64,000 nt of DNA, from positions 806,001 through 870,000 of the forward strand of contig CBDHDJ010000003.1 of the NCBI GenBank assembly GCA_965261645.1, written 5' to 3'. Shown piece after piece: positions 51,021-60,218 of the stretch. The notes under the pieces are model-generated. The model was not told the DNA's origin, did no database searches, and saw nothing but the letters and a program-made list of their open reading frames with translations. The stretch's first letter is position 1. Every line of letters begins with the position of its first letter. The position numbers and the translations under genes are program-made. The DNA comes from CBDHDJ01 sp965261645. GTDB taxonomy: Bacteria; Pseudomonadota; Alphaproteobacteria; SHVV01.

Positions 51021-51243
51021 ATCAGGGAACCAGAGAATCAGACGGCGCCGACTTAATCAACGGGCTGTTATGGTGTCATCACCCCTCGACGCCACGGTAC
51101 GATACGTGGGCGCCGCCAAACTATCAATCTCGTCAAACAGACCCTGCGCTTCGTCTACCCTACCGGTCCAAAACAAATACTCAGCATAGTAGAACCTCGA
51201 ATCATAGTTGTTGTCTCCCACCGAAAACGACGATTTCAAGTGA

Positions 51244-52358
51244 TATTCCTTGCCTATCCGGTATACACCCACACCCACTAGGGCTAGAATGGGCGCAAAC
51301 CGGATATAGGGGGGCGCGCCATGGATGTTCTCGACCGCGCCGATCTCCCATTCCCGCATTCGCTACCCGAGTTCCAGCGACTTTTCCCCGATGATGCGGC
51401 CTGCGCCGCCTACCTGGAGAAAGCCCGCTGGGGAGACGGCTTTGCCTGCCCGCACTGCGGCACGGCAGGAGAGCCGTTCCACTTTGAAAACCGCCCTGGC
51501 GTCCTGCGCTGCCGCAAGTGCCGCCAGAACACCGGGCTGACGGTGGGAACAGTGATGGAGCGTAGCCACACTCCGCTGAACGTCTGGTTCTGGGCCGCTT
51601 ATCTGGTCGCCAGTCAGACGCCCGGCATGTCCGCCGTGCAGTTTCAGCGGCAACTTGGTCTTTCGCGCTACGAGACGGCCTTTCAAATTCTCCACAAGCT
51701 CCGCTCGGGCATGGTGCGGCCCAACCAAGACAGGATCGGTGGACAGCCCAAGAACCATGTTGAGGTGGACGAAACCTGGGTTGGCGGGCGAACGCGTGGG
51801 GAAGGCCGTGGTGTTCACCACAAGGTTCCCGTCTCCTGTGCCATCGAGGTGCGTCATCGAAAGCCGGGCACCAAGCTCGACAACCGGAAAGACGGACGCT
51901 ATGCCGGACGCGTTCGGCTCGCCGTCGTGCTCGACCGTAGCGCCGAGTCGCTCTGTGGGTTCGTCGAGAGCACCGTCGCGCCGGGATCGCTGATCGTTAC
52001 TGACGATTGGAGCGGCTATGCTGGCCTCGGTAAGCGCGGCTATGAGCACTTCGCTGTTGCCGAGTGTGGTGATCCAGAGGTTGCCGAGCAATACCTGCCG
52101 ATCATCCATCTGGTTTTCGCCAACCTGAAGACGTGGCTGATCGGTATCCACCACGGCGTTAGCCACCAGCACCTACAAGCCTACCTCAACGAGTTCACCT
52201 TCCGCTTCAACAGGCGGTTCTACCCGTTCAACGCCTTCCGCTCATTGCTCGGCATCGCGGGCGACACCTCTGCTCCAACCTATGCCGAGCTTTACTCGGG
52301 AGAGTGGCGGCACCCTACATGCAGCGGTGATGGGCCTTAACCGGATAGGCGAGGAATA
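51244..52358 (+). mobile_element. Complete IS1595-family element (first type)
   Basis: About 1,115 bp with ends TATTCCTTGCCTATCCGGT (left) and TATTCCTCGCCTATCCGGT (right, inward). No 8-bp duplication is visible, and the truncated minus-strand gene on its left does not continue on its right. The truncated sister is at 32753-33522 in inverted orientation. Recombination between them may have erased the original flanks. Its right end is the border with housekeeping DNA. Confidence 0.85.
51321..52340 (+). CDS. IS1595-family transposase
   Basis: A 339-aa protein with zinc ribbon (CPHCGTAGEPFHF, then CRKCRQNTG) and ISXO2-like DDE domain: HVEVDETWVGGRTRGEGRG (Asp/Glu), IVTDDWSGYAGLGKRGY (Asp) and VFANLKTWLIGIHHGVSHQ with the FTFRFNRRFYPFNAF end. 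Full length for the family, unlike the cut copy at 32753. Confidence 0.92.
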   Translation: MDVLDRADLPFPHSLPEFQRLFPDDAACAAYLEKARWGDGFACPHCGTAGEPFHFENRPGVLRCRKCRQNTGLTVGTVMERSHTPLNVWFWAAYLVASQTPGMSAVQFQRQLGLSRYETAFQILHKLRSGMVRPNQDRIGGQPKNHVEVDETWVGGRTRGEGRGVHHKVPVSCAIEVRHRKPGTKLDNRKDGRYAGRVRLAVVLDRSAESLCGFVESTVAPGSLIVTDDWSGYAGLGKRGYEHFAVAECGDPEVAEQYLPIIHLVFANLKTWLIGIHHGVSHQHLQAYLNEFTFRFNRRFYPFNAFRSLLGIAGDTSAPTYAELYSGEWRHPTCSGDGP

Positions 52359-52501
52359 ACTTAACCGCCAGTTAGATAATACGTAGACACGGATTCGTGT
52401 TTTTCTTACAATCCGCGCGCATATACTGAGCTCGGTGGGTGGTTACAGTTGCTGAAGAGCACGCGTATCGGTGTTGGCTGCCGATCGGAGGATTGCCGTC
52501 C

Positions 52502-53743
52502 ATGACAGGCTTCCTCCACGGCACCGCTATCCTCATCATCCTGTCGGTATTCGCCGCGTTCGCGGGGCCCGAGGCCCAGGCCGCGCGGTATGCCGCGATC
52601 GTCGTCAACGCCGACACCGGAGAAATCCTTTACGCGCGCAACATCAACAAGAAGCGTTATCCAGCGTCGCTCGCCAAGATGATGACGCTTTACCTGACCT
52701 TCGAAGCGCTCACGGCCAACGAACTCGCGCTCGACACCAAGATGCGCGTATCGCGACGGGCGGCGGGCCAGGCGCCGTCGCGACTGGGCCTCAAGGCGGG
52801 CCAGAGGCTTCGCGTTGACGACGCCGTTCTCGCGCTCATCACCAAGTCCGCCAATGACGCCGCCACCGTCCTCGCCGAGGCGATCGCCGGCAGCGAAATC
52901 AATTTCGCCAAACGCATGACCGCCAAGGCGCGCGCGCTCGGCATGTCTCGTACCGAGTTTCGCAACGCCTCTGGCCTACCCAACCGGCGCCAGCGGAGCA
53001 CAGCGAAGGATCTCTCGCTGCTCGCGCGCGCCCTGATCAACGACTTTCCCGAGTACTATCCCTATTTCGCGACCCTGAGCTTCACGTACAAGAGCAAGAG
53101 CTATAAGAACCACAACAACCTATTGGCCGGTTTTCCCGGCACCGACGGCATCAAGACGGGCTACACGCGGGCCTCCGGCTTCAACCTCGCGGCATCGGTG
53201 GAGCGCGGGGAGCATCGCCTCATCGGCATCGTGCTCGGCGGCAAGACGCAGAATTCGCGCGACCGCCATATGCGGAAAATTCTCAACGTCAGCTTCGCAC
53301 GTCTCGCGGCGCAAGACGCCATCGGACGGGAACGCCCCGCAGAGGACGGTGGCAACCGGATCCAGTCCGTGGAAAAACCCGTACGGCCGAGAATCAATAT
53401 CCCCCAGCCGCCGAGCCAGAAGGCGTTTGGGACGGACTCCGCCGTCGAGGCCGCGTGGTCGCCCGACACCTCGTGGGGCATTCAGGTCGGTGCCTTCGAG
53501 CGCTATACCGCGGCGCAGCAGCAGATCGACGTGGCCGCACGCGCGCAACCTAACCATCTAAAGAACAAGCGCGTCCTGATCATTCCCGCAGAGGGTGACA
53601 GCGGCAGTCTCTATCGCGCGCGCGTCGCCGGCTTCATGAAGGACGAGGCCCGCGCCGTCTGCGCCCTTCTCATCCGCACGAACATCGACTGCGTTCCCGT
53701 CCCACCCCAACGCCTCGACGAGGATCCCTGGCTGCTTCAGTAA
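52502..53743 (+). CDS. D-alanyl-D-alanine carboxypeptidase with SPOR domain
   Basis: A 413-aa penicillin-binding protein of the DacA/S11 class. A signal peptide (1-27, ending AQA) precedes the catalytic domain with SLAK (Ser56-Lys59), SAN and KTG motifs, in that order and typical spacing. A C-terminal SPOR domain (from SWGIQVGAFERYTAA) binds denuded glycan at the septum. It trims the terminal D-Ala of peptidoglycan stem peptides. ATG 52502 has GGAGG about 10 nt upstream and starts a proper signal peptide. It is the first intact housekeeping gene right of the IS zone. Confidence 0.93.
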   Translation: MTGFLHGTAILIILSVFAAFAGPEAQAARYAAIVVNADTGEILYARNINKKRYPASLAKMMTLYLTFEALTANELALDTKMRVSRRAAGQAPSRLGLKAGQRLRVDDAVLALITKSANDAATVLAEAIAGSEINFAKRMTAKARALGMSRTEFRNASGLPNRRQRSTAKDLSLLARALINDFPEYYPYFATLSFTYKSKSYKNHNNLLAGFPGTDGIKTGYTRASGFNLAASVERGEHRLIGIVLGGKTQNSRDRHMRKILNVSFARLAAQDAIGRERPAEDGGNRIQSVEKPVRPRINIPQPPSQKAFGTDSAVEAAWSPDTSWGIQVGAFERYTAAQQQIDVAARAQPNHLKNKRVLIIPAEGDSGSLYRARVAGFMKDEARAVCALLIRTNIDCVPVPPQRLDEDPWLLQ

Positions 53744-53760
53744 CGGCGCCGCCAACTCCC

Positions 53761-54663
<903 letters not shown>

Positions 54664-54696
54664 GTGTCGGGACGACCGAAAACGAGCCTCGAATTC

Positions 54697-56076
54697 TCAG
54701 AGCGGCGCTTCGATGCCGCTCGTCTCAAGGGCGCTCGCCAAGTGGTCCTTGAGCCGGTCGAGGGCCGCCTCGTCCGCCGCCTCGCACCGCGCAACCAGGG
54801 CATCCTGCGTGTTGGAGGCGCGCAGCAGCCACCAGCCATCGGGCGTGGTTACGCGCACCCCATCGATCGCGTTCACCTTCGCGCCATCCGCCTCAAGCCG
54901 GTCACGCACCTCGTCGATAACCGCAAATTTGCGCTCCTCGGGGCACGGGAAGCGCAACTCCGGCGTATTGGACATCTGCGGCAGCTGGTCGCGCAGCTCG
55001 GCCAGGCTCACGTCCGATGCGGCGAGGAGACCGAGCAATCGCACCGCCGCATAGAGTGCATCGTCGTAACCGTAATAGCGGTCGGCGAAAAAAATATGGC
55101 CGCTCAGCTCTCCGGCGAGCGGCGCACCGACATCCGCCATCTTGCTCTTGATCAGGGAATGCCCGGTGCGCCACATCAGGGGCGCACCGCCGAGCCTGGC
55201 GATCTCGTCGAACAGGATCTGGCTCGATTTCACATCGGAAATGATGGTGGCGCCCGGATGGCCCGCCAACACCTGGCGCGCGAGCAACGCCAACAATTGA
55301 TCGGCCCACACGATGCGTCCGCGGTCGTCAACGACGCCGATCCGGTCGCCGTCACCGTCGAGCGCGATGCCGAGGTCGCAGGCTGTGCGCGCCACGACCT
55401 CCTGTAGCTGGCGCAAATTCTCCGCGACCGTGGGGTCGGGATGGTGGGCCGGGAAATTCCCGTCGATGGTGGCGTTGATCAGCTCGTGGCGACCGGGTAG
55501 TTCCGCGGTGAGCCCGTGAAGCACCGCGCTCGCCGCGCCGTGACCGGGATCCCAGGCAACCGCGAGGTCGCGCCCGCCATCGAAATCGGCGAGCAGGCGC
55601 GCCACATAGGCACCCTCAACATCGATCTCTTCCATCTCGCCGGCACCCGCGACGAAATCGCCGGCCGCCGCGCTCCGCCCCAGCTTGACGATGTCCTCGC
55701 CGAAGAAGGCGCGCTTGCCCGCGACCATCTTGAAGCCGTTGTAGGACGGAGGATTATGTGACCCGGTCACCATGAGCCCGCCGTCGCCATCCAGATGGTG
55801 GATCGCGAAATAAAGCATCGGCGTGGGCCCGAGACCGATACGGACCACACGAAGCCCGCTCGCCGCGAGCCCGTCCGCGGCGGCGGATTCAAGCCGGGGC
55901 GAAGTCAGGCGGCCGTCGAAACCGAGGCACACCCGGCGGCCGCCCTGGCGGGCGATCACGCTGCCGAACGCACGCCCTACGGCGTGCGCGTCGTCCTCAC
56001 CGAGCGTCTGCCCGACGATACCACGAATGTCGTAGGCACGGAGAACGGTCGGATCGAAACGATGTCCCGCGACCAT
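54697..56076 (-). CDS. Phosphomannomutase/phosphoglucomutase
   Basis: A 459-aa alpha-D-phosphohexomutase (AlgC/ManB type) interconverting hexose-6- and hexose-1-phosphates. It shows RAYDIRGIVG at the start, the phosphoserine loop VTGSHNPPSYNGFK, the metal loop LDGDGDRIGVVD and the sugar loop GELSGHIFF. The C-terminal phosphate-binding domain lies around RASNTQDALVARCEA. It starts 5 bp after ugd. Together with galU and ugd upstream it would route Glc-6-P or Man-6-P into nucleotide sugars for envelope polysaccharide. Confidence 0.93.
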   Translation of the reverse strand: MVAGHRFDPTVLRAYDIRGIVGQTLGEDDAHAVGRAFGSVIARQGGRRVCLGFDGRLTSPRLESAAADGLAASGLRVVRIGLGPTPMLYFAIHHLDGDGGLMVTGSHNPPSYNGFKMVAGKRAFFGEDIVKLGRSAAAGDFVAGAGEMEEIDVEGAYVARLLADFDGGRDLAVAWDPGHGAASAVLHGLTAELPGRHELINATIDGNFPAHHPDPTVAENLRQLQEVVARTACDLGIALDGDGDRIGVVDDRGRIVWADQLLALLARQVLAGHPGATIISDVKSSQILFDEIARLGGAPLMWRTGHSLIKSKMADVGAPLAGELSGHIFFADRYYGYDDALYAAVRLLGLLAASDVSLAELRDQLPQMSNTPELRFPCPEERKFAVIDEVRDRLEADGAKVNAIDGVRVTTPDGWWLLRASNTQDALVARCEAADEAALDRLKDHLASALETSGIEAPL

Positions 56077-56081
56077 GCAAA

Positions 56082-57413
56082 TCAGCTTCGCGCGGGGACG
56101 GAAACGACCGGCGGCCGCCCCAGAGAAAAATAGTCGATCCCCGCCGCGGCCATCTCACGAGGTTCGTAGATGTTGCGTAAATCGACGATGAGCGGCCGCT
56201 TCATGAGTGTCTTCACCCGCCTGAGATCGAGCGCCCGAAACTCGTTCCATTCGGTGAGGATGGTGAGTGCATCAGCCCCTTCCATCGCCTCGTAGGCGTT
56301 CGAGCACCACGTCACGCCGCTCAGTAGGCGCCCGGCCTCCTGCATCCCTTCAGGATCGAATGCCCGAACCACGGCCCCGGCGCCCTGCAGCGGCGGAATG
56401 ATCTCAAGGCTCGGGGCCTCGCGCATATCGTCGGTGTTGGGTTTGAAGGTCAGACCGAGCACGGCCACCGTCTTGCCGGCAACGGAGCCATCGCACGCCT
56501 CGATAATCTTGCCCACCATCGCCTTTTTGCGTGCGTCGTTCGCCTCGACCACGGCCTCGATGATGCGGCTTGGCGCCTCGCTCGCCCGCGCGATGCTCAC
56601 CAGGGCGACGATGTCCTTGGGAAAGCAGCTTCCGCCGAATCCGGGGCCGGGGTGCAGAAACTTGCTGCCGATGCGGCCGTCAAGGCCAAGGGCGCGGGCC
56701 AGGACCTGCACGTCGGCGCCGTTACGTTCGCAGAGATCCGCCATTTCGTTGATGAAGGCGACCTTGGTCGCGAGAAACGCATTCGCGGCATATTTGATGA
56801 GCTCCGCGGTTTCGAGGGTGGTGAACAGAACCGGCGTCTCATTGAGAAACAGGGGCCGGTACAGGGCTCGCATGACCTCGCCCGCGCGCTCCGAATCGGT
56901 GCCGACGATCACCCGGTCGGGCCGCATGAAGTCGTTGATCGCCGAGCCTTCACGCAGAAACTCCGGATTGGAGGCCACGTCCACGTCCGCATCGGGCCGC
57001 GTGGCGCGAAGAATGCGCTGCACCTCGCGCCCGGTGCCCACCGGCACGGTCGACTTCGTGACCACCACCGTGTAGCCATCGAGAGCGGCGGCGATCTCCT
57101 CTGCCGCGGCATGGACGTAGGACAGATCGGCATAGCCGTCGCCGCGCCGGCTCGGGGTGCCAACAGCGATAAACACCGCCTCCGCCTCGGCCACCGCTGG
57201 GGCGAGATTCGTCGAGAAGCTCAGGCGCCCCGCTTGCACGTTGCTCGCGACGAGCGCACCAAGGCCAGGCTCGAAGATCGGCATGCGACCCTCGCGGAGG
57301 GCGGCTATCCTCGCTGCGTCGGAATCAACGCAGACAACATTGTCGCCGAACTCCGACAGGCAGGCGACGGACACGAGCCCCACGTAACCGGCCCCGATCA
57401 TCGCGACCCGCAT
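56082..57413 (-). CDS. ugd: UDP-glucose 6-dehydrogenase
   Basis: A 443-aa dehydrogenase converting UDP-glucose to UDP-glucuronate with two NAD. The N-terminal Rossmann motif is MIGAGYVGLVSVACLSEFG; EFLREGSAINDF, KYAANAFLATKVAFINEMA and FGGSCFPKD (catalytic Cys) follow. The C-terminal UDP-binding domain has GLTFKPNTDDMREAPS. Length and motifs match RkpK/Ugd. It is 39 bp downstream of galU, which makes its substrate, and is followed within 5 bp by the phosphohexomutase gene. Confidence 0.95.
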   Translation of the reverse strand: MRVAMIGAGYVGLVSVACLSEFGDNVVCVDSDAARIAALREGRMPIFEPGLGALVASNVQAGRLSFSTNLAPAVAEAEAVFIAVGTPSRRGDGYADLSYVHAAAEEIAAALDGYTVVVTKSTVPVGTGREVQRILRATRPDADVDVASNPEFLREGSAINDFMRPDRVIVGTDSERAGEVMRALYRPLFLNETPVLFTTLETAELIKYAANAFLATKVAFINEMADLCERNGADVQVLARALGLDGRIGSKFLHPGPGFGGSCFPKDIVALVSIARASEAPSRIIEAVVEANDARKKAMVGKIIEACDGSVAGKTVAVLGLTFKPNTDDMREAPSLEIIPPLQGAGAVVRAFDPEGMQEAGRLLSGVTWCSNAYEAMEGADALTILTEWNEFRALDLRRVKTLMKRPLIVDLRNIYEPREMAAAGIDYFSLGRPPVVSVPARS

Positions 57414-57452
57414 TCTTCCCCTCTCTCAAACAGAATTGGGCCCGATCGCGGG

Positions 57453-58358
57453 CTAACGCGCCACCGACCTGGCGGGGGCCCGGTCTTCCGCGAGCACATC
57501 CCTGAGATAGGCCTCGAGCTCGTCGTGCAGATCCTCGCGCGCGAGCCCAAACGCGATATTGGCCTGCAGGAAACCGATTTTATCGCCACAATCGAACCGG
57601 GTTCCCGCGAAACGGAAGGCATGGAACGGCGCTTGACCGATCAGTGAGGCCATCGCATCGGTAAGCTGGATTTCACCGTCCGCCCCCTTTTCCATGCGAT
57701 CGAGATAATCGAAAATCTGCGGCAGCAAGATGTAACGACCAATGACGGCGAGGTTGGAGGGGGCGTCTTCGGGCGCTGGTTTCTCAACCAATCCGGTGAT
57801 TTCGGCGAGCTGTCCACCCGGTGAAGGGGTCTCGACGATGCCGTAACGCGATACCTGCTCCGGCCGGACTCCCATGACCGCGACCAGATTGCCGCCAAGA
57901 TTGCCGTGGGCCTCGACCATCTGCTTGAGGCAGGGTTCCTGCGCCAAGATGAGATCATCCGCCAGCACGACGGCAAACGGCTCGTCGCCCACCAGATTGC
58001 GCGCACACCACACCGCATGGCCAAGGCCAAGCGGGTGTTGCTGGCGGGTGTAGGCGACCTGTCCCGCCGAAGGCAGCCACCGGCTAACCGATTCGAGCGC
58101 TGCGGCCTTGCCGCTCAGCTCCAGTTCGTCCTGCAATTCGTACGGGTGGTCGAAGTGATCCTCGATCGCGCTTTTCCCGCGGCCGGTCACGAAGATGAAC
58201 TCCTCGATGCCCGCCGCCTGCGCCTCCTCCACGGCGTAGTGGATGAGCGGCTTGTCGACCACCGGCAACATCTCCTTGGGCATGGCCTTGGTCGCCGGCA
58301 AAAACCGCGTTCCGAGGCCACCGACGGGAAAAACCGCCTTGCGAATGGTTGGCTTCAC
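57453..58358 (-). CDS. galU: UTP-glucose-1-phosphate uridylyltransferase
   Basis: A 301-aa nucleotidyltransferase producing UDP-glucose. FPVGGLGTRFLPATKAMPKE is the nucleotide-binding loop, then EMLPVVDKPLIHYAVEEA, ALADD-type metal site (VVLADDLIL) and GLVEKPAPEDAPS. GTG 58358 gives the standard MKPTIRKAVFP-type N-terminus and has GGGGA upstream; an ATG at 58403 would add 15 residues. First gene of the galU-ugd-phosphohexomutase set. The 125 bp upstream lead to the MITE. Confidence 0.95.
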   Translation of the reverse strand: MKPTIRKAVFPVGGLGTRFLPATKAMPKEMLPVVDKPLIHYAVEEAQAAGIEEFIFVTGRGKSAIEDHFDHPYELQDELELSGKAAALESVSRWLPSAGQVAYTRQQHPLGLGHAVWCARNLVGDEPFAVVLADDLILAQEPCLKQMVEAHGNLGGNLVAVMGVRPEQVSRYGIVETPSPGGQLAEITGLVEKPAPEDAPSNLAVIGRYILLPQIFDYLDRMEKGADGEIQLTDAMASLIGQAPFHAFRFAGTRFDCGDKIGFLQANIAFGLAREDLHDELEAYLRDVLAEDRAPARSVAR

Positions 58359-58484
58359 TGGTGCATCCCCGCTTCGGGCCACAATAAGTCTTGCGTAGCC
58401 CACATCATCCCGGGCGATTCCTCCCGCCTGTGTGAGATCGCTTCCCTATGTGCCATGCGGGCGGAAGCGAAGCAAGTGGGGGCC

Positions 58485-58605
58485 TAGTGGATAGATTCCG
58501 ACGCTTCGATCCCTTTCCAGGCGGCCATTGTTGACGTATATCCCCGACATTTCAATATGATAGCTTGTTTGCTGTTGGGATCTACTCGTATCGATCAATC
58601 CACTA
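58485..58605. mobile_element. MITE related to the IS630 element at 46981
   Basis: A 121-bp sequence without coding capacity, bounded by TA and inverted ends TAGTGGATAGATTCC and (right, inward) TAGTGGATTGATCGATACG. The ends match those of the IS630 at 46981-48133 (TAGTGGATTGATCGGATCG). It is AT-richer than its surroundings. The right TA supplies the stop codon of the J-domain gene. Confidence 0.8.
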
Positions 58606-59304
58606 GGTGCCGAGCAGCAACTCCTTGGCCTGGTTGATTTTCGTGGCGAGGTAGGTGGAGCCACCCTTGTCGGGATGGTTCTTGAGCATCAGGCGGTGAT
58701 GGGCCTCGCGAATTTCCGTCTCCGAGGCCTCGGGATCGAGCCCCAGGATCTCATAGGCCTCGTCGCGCGTCATGGGCGCTCCCCTCGCCGCGGCACCGCC
58801 GCCAGCGGCTTCCGCCTGCTCGCGCCAAGCATCGGGGTGTATGCGATCGAGGTAGGTCTCAAGCAGGGTCGCGGCCTCAGCATCGGCGTGCCGGCACTCC
58901 TCGTGCAGCGCGAGAAGTTCGCCAAGCGACAACTCTTCCAACTTGCGACCCTCGAACCGGCCTTGCAACACCCGGCCGTTCACTGCGCCGGTATCGTGAT
59001 CGAGCGTCATCTCGATAAAATCGGTGGTCACGTGCGAGCTTTGCCCGGCGGAGGGCGCGCGCCCGTAGGCGCCGAAACCCCTTCGCCGGAGTCGCCGGAG
59101 AACGGGCAACAGAAAAAGCGCGAGCGGCAAGAGAAAAGCGAAACGACCGGTCAGCACCAGATACAGGCCTATTACGACGAGCGCGCCTAGGCCGCCCCAT
59201 TTTATGGCACGCGCCAAGGTGCGCGGGTCGGTCGTCATCAACCACCGGCCTGTAAGAAGGACCGCGGCCAGAACGCACAGGCCGAGAATGAACCAGGAGA
59301 TCAA
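58603..59304 (-). CDS. Membrane-anchored J-domain protein
   Basis: A 233-aa protein. Two or three hydrophobic helices occupy residues 1-75 (a first near 2-22, further ones near 37-70). A cytosolic linker follows, then a C-terminal J domain (about 178-233) with YEILGLDPEASETEIREAH and HPD in KNHPDKGGS. The arrangement, membrane N-terminus with terminal J domain, recalls Pam18/Tim14-like DnaJ proteins of alphaproteobacteria. The TAG stop is formed at the border of the MITE, so the original C-terminus may have been slightly different. Confidence 0.87.
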   Translation of the reverse strand: MISWFILGLCVLAAVLLTGRWLMTTDPRTLARAIKWGGLGALVVIGLYLVLTGRFAFLLPLALFLLPVLRRLRRRGFGAYGRAPSAGQSSHVTTDFIEMTLDHDTGAVNGRVLQGRFEGRKLEELSLGELLALHEECRHADAEAATLLETYLDRIHPDAWREQAEAAGGGAAARGAPMTRDEAYEILGLDPEASETEIREAHHRLMLKNHPDKGGSTYLATKINQAKELLLGT

Positions 59305-59313
59305 GTTCCTGCC

Positions 59314-60021
59314 CTACTTGATCTGCTGGGTCAAAAGCGCGACGTCCTTACCCGCCCGTTTGCTGAAGTCCTCCAGCGCCCGCCGGCCGCCGGCCGCATA
59401 GACCGCCACCGCGCTCAACAGGTCGAGGAGCTGCTTCGCGCTCGATGAATCGAAGTGGCAGTAGGCGCCCCGCGTCAGATGAGTGATCTGCTTGAAGACC
59501 CGCATGGCGACGGGATCGTGGCCCTCCTGAAACACGAAGGCGGGCACGCCGAGCATGCCGAGCTCACCAGCGACGGCGCACAATCGGTCCACGTCCTCTT
59601 CACAACAATCGCCGACAAACACCAATGCGTTGACCTTCGCCTGCTTCGTTTCGGCGACCGCGTGGAGCAAGACCTTCTCGATCTGCGTCTCGCCGCCGAG
59701 GCAGAAGACGCCGGTCATCTGGCGCACCAAGGCCTTGGAATTGTTGAGCCATTTGGTCGTCTTGAACTCGTGAAAGCCGCGGTAGAAAGCCATTTGTACG
59801 TCGAGCCCGCCGAGGGCGGCGGTTTCCTCGAACATCTGTCCCTGGATCTGGCACGCCCGATCCCATGTCGGCTCGCGGCTGGCGGTCGCATCGAGCGCGA
59901 AGATCAAACGCCCCCGCCGCCCCGAAGGCGCCTGTGCCGGCGCGGCCGTGACCTTCTGGAGAAACGCCTCGACGTTCTTTTTTGACGCTCGCGCAGCGAG
60001 CTTAGCCTTGTCGTCGACCAT
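59314..60021 (-). CDS. VWA-domain-like protein
   Basis: A 235-aa soluble protein. After a basic helical start (residues 1-35) comes a von Willebrand A-like fold: FALDATASREPTWD provides a MIDAS-like DxTxS variant, MTGVFCLGGETQIEKVLLHA its second loop, and ALVFVGDCCEEDVDRL the third. ATG 60021 (MVDDKAKLAAR) is chosen because the upstream extension looks like shadow. It ends 9 bp before the J-domain gene, so the two are likely co-expressed. Function is unknown; metal-dependent protein binding is suggested by the fold. Confidence 0.8.
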   Translation of the reverse strand: MVDDKAKLAARASKKNVEAFLQKVTAAPAQAPSGRRGRLIFALDATASREPTWDRACQIQGQMFEETAALGGLDVQMAFYRGFHEFKTTKWLNNSKALVRQMTGVFCLGGETQIEKVLLHAVAETKQAKVNALVFVGDCCEEDVDRLCAVAGELGMLGVPAFVFQEGHDPVAMRVFKQITHLTRGAYCHFDSSSAKQLLDLLSAVAVYAAGGRRALEDFSKRAGKDVALLTQQIK

Positions 60022-60218
60022 GGAATCGTTCGCGCCGGGATGGTATGACGCCCTGCCCAAATCATCCTACAGAAATCCGCCGAAGCCCGTCCAGCCACGC
60101 GGACATTCACCTCGAAGAGAAAAATTAGGTCGGACGAAGGGAATTCGCAAGGAAGGGCGGACGCCCAGCCCCGCTTTCGTTGCGCCGCGCGCCTCAGCGC
60201 CCCTGGCTGGAACGCCGA

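Larger units (their letters stand above)
48175..51067 (-). mobile_element. IS5-like element, copy 4, interrupted by copy 5
   Basis: Segments 48175-48659 and 50109-51067 add up to 1,444 bp, exactly one element. The outer duplication is TTAT (48171-48174, 51068-51071). One base differs in the left terminal repeat (CAGCTCG for CAGCCCG). Confidence 0.9.
40314..51243 (-). pseudogene. C-terminal part of a TPR / cold-shock-like protein, shattered by nested IS elements
   Basis: Four minus-strand pieces join in one frame when the IS elements and their duplications are removed: 51243-51068, 48170-48134, 46980-46931 and 40426-40314. The first encodes a TPR-like hairpin (NNYDSRFYYAEYLFWTGRVD, then EAQGLFDEIDS). 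The others encode an OB-fold resembling a cold-shock domain: RFFFIRSGSFP, AAFAHYSSLED, LEVGRSIVFKLRFN and RRGPVAVAVRMT, ending at TAG 40314. One in-frame TGA interrupts the OB fold after GSFP (in the 46.9 kb piece). The N-terminal part beyond the IS1595 at 51244 is missing. Similar TPR plus OB tails occur at the end of large multidomain proteins, from memory; the lost head is unknown. Confidence 0.65.

Noticed and set aside
29890..52380. Prophage or CRISPR-Cas content in the accessory zone
   Set aside because: No capsid, portal, terminase, integrase, cas gene or spaced repeat array is seen; repeats there are all IS ends or IS copies.
52372..52617. An 81-codon minus-strand frame before the carboxypeptidase gene, considered as the missing head of the TPR/OB gene
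   Set aside because: It overlaps the signal peptide coding region of the carboxypeptidase in antisense, and no domain similarity is visible.
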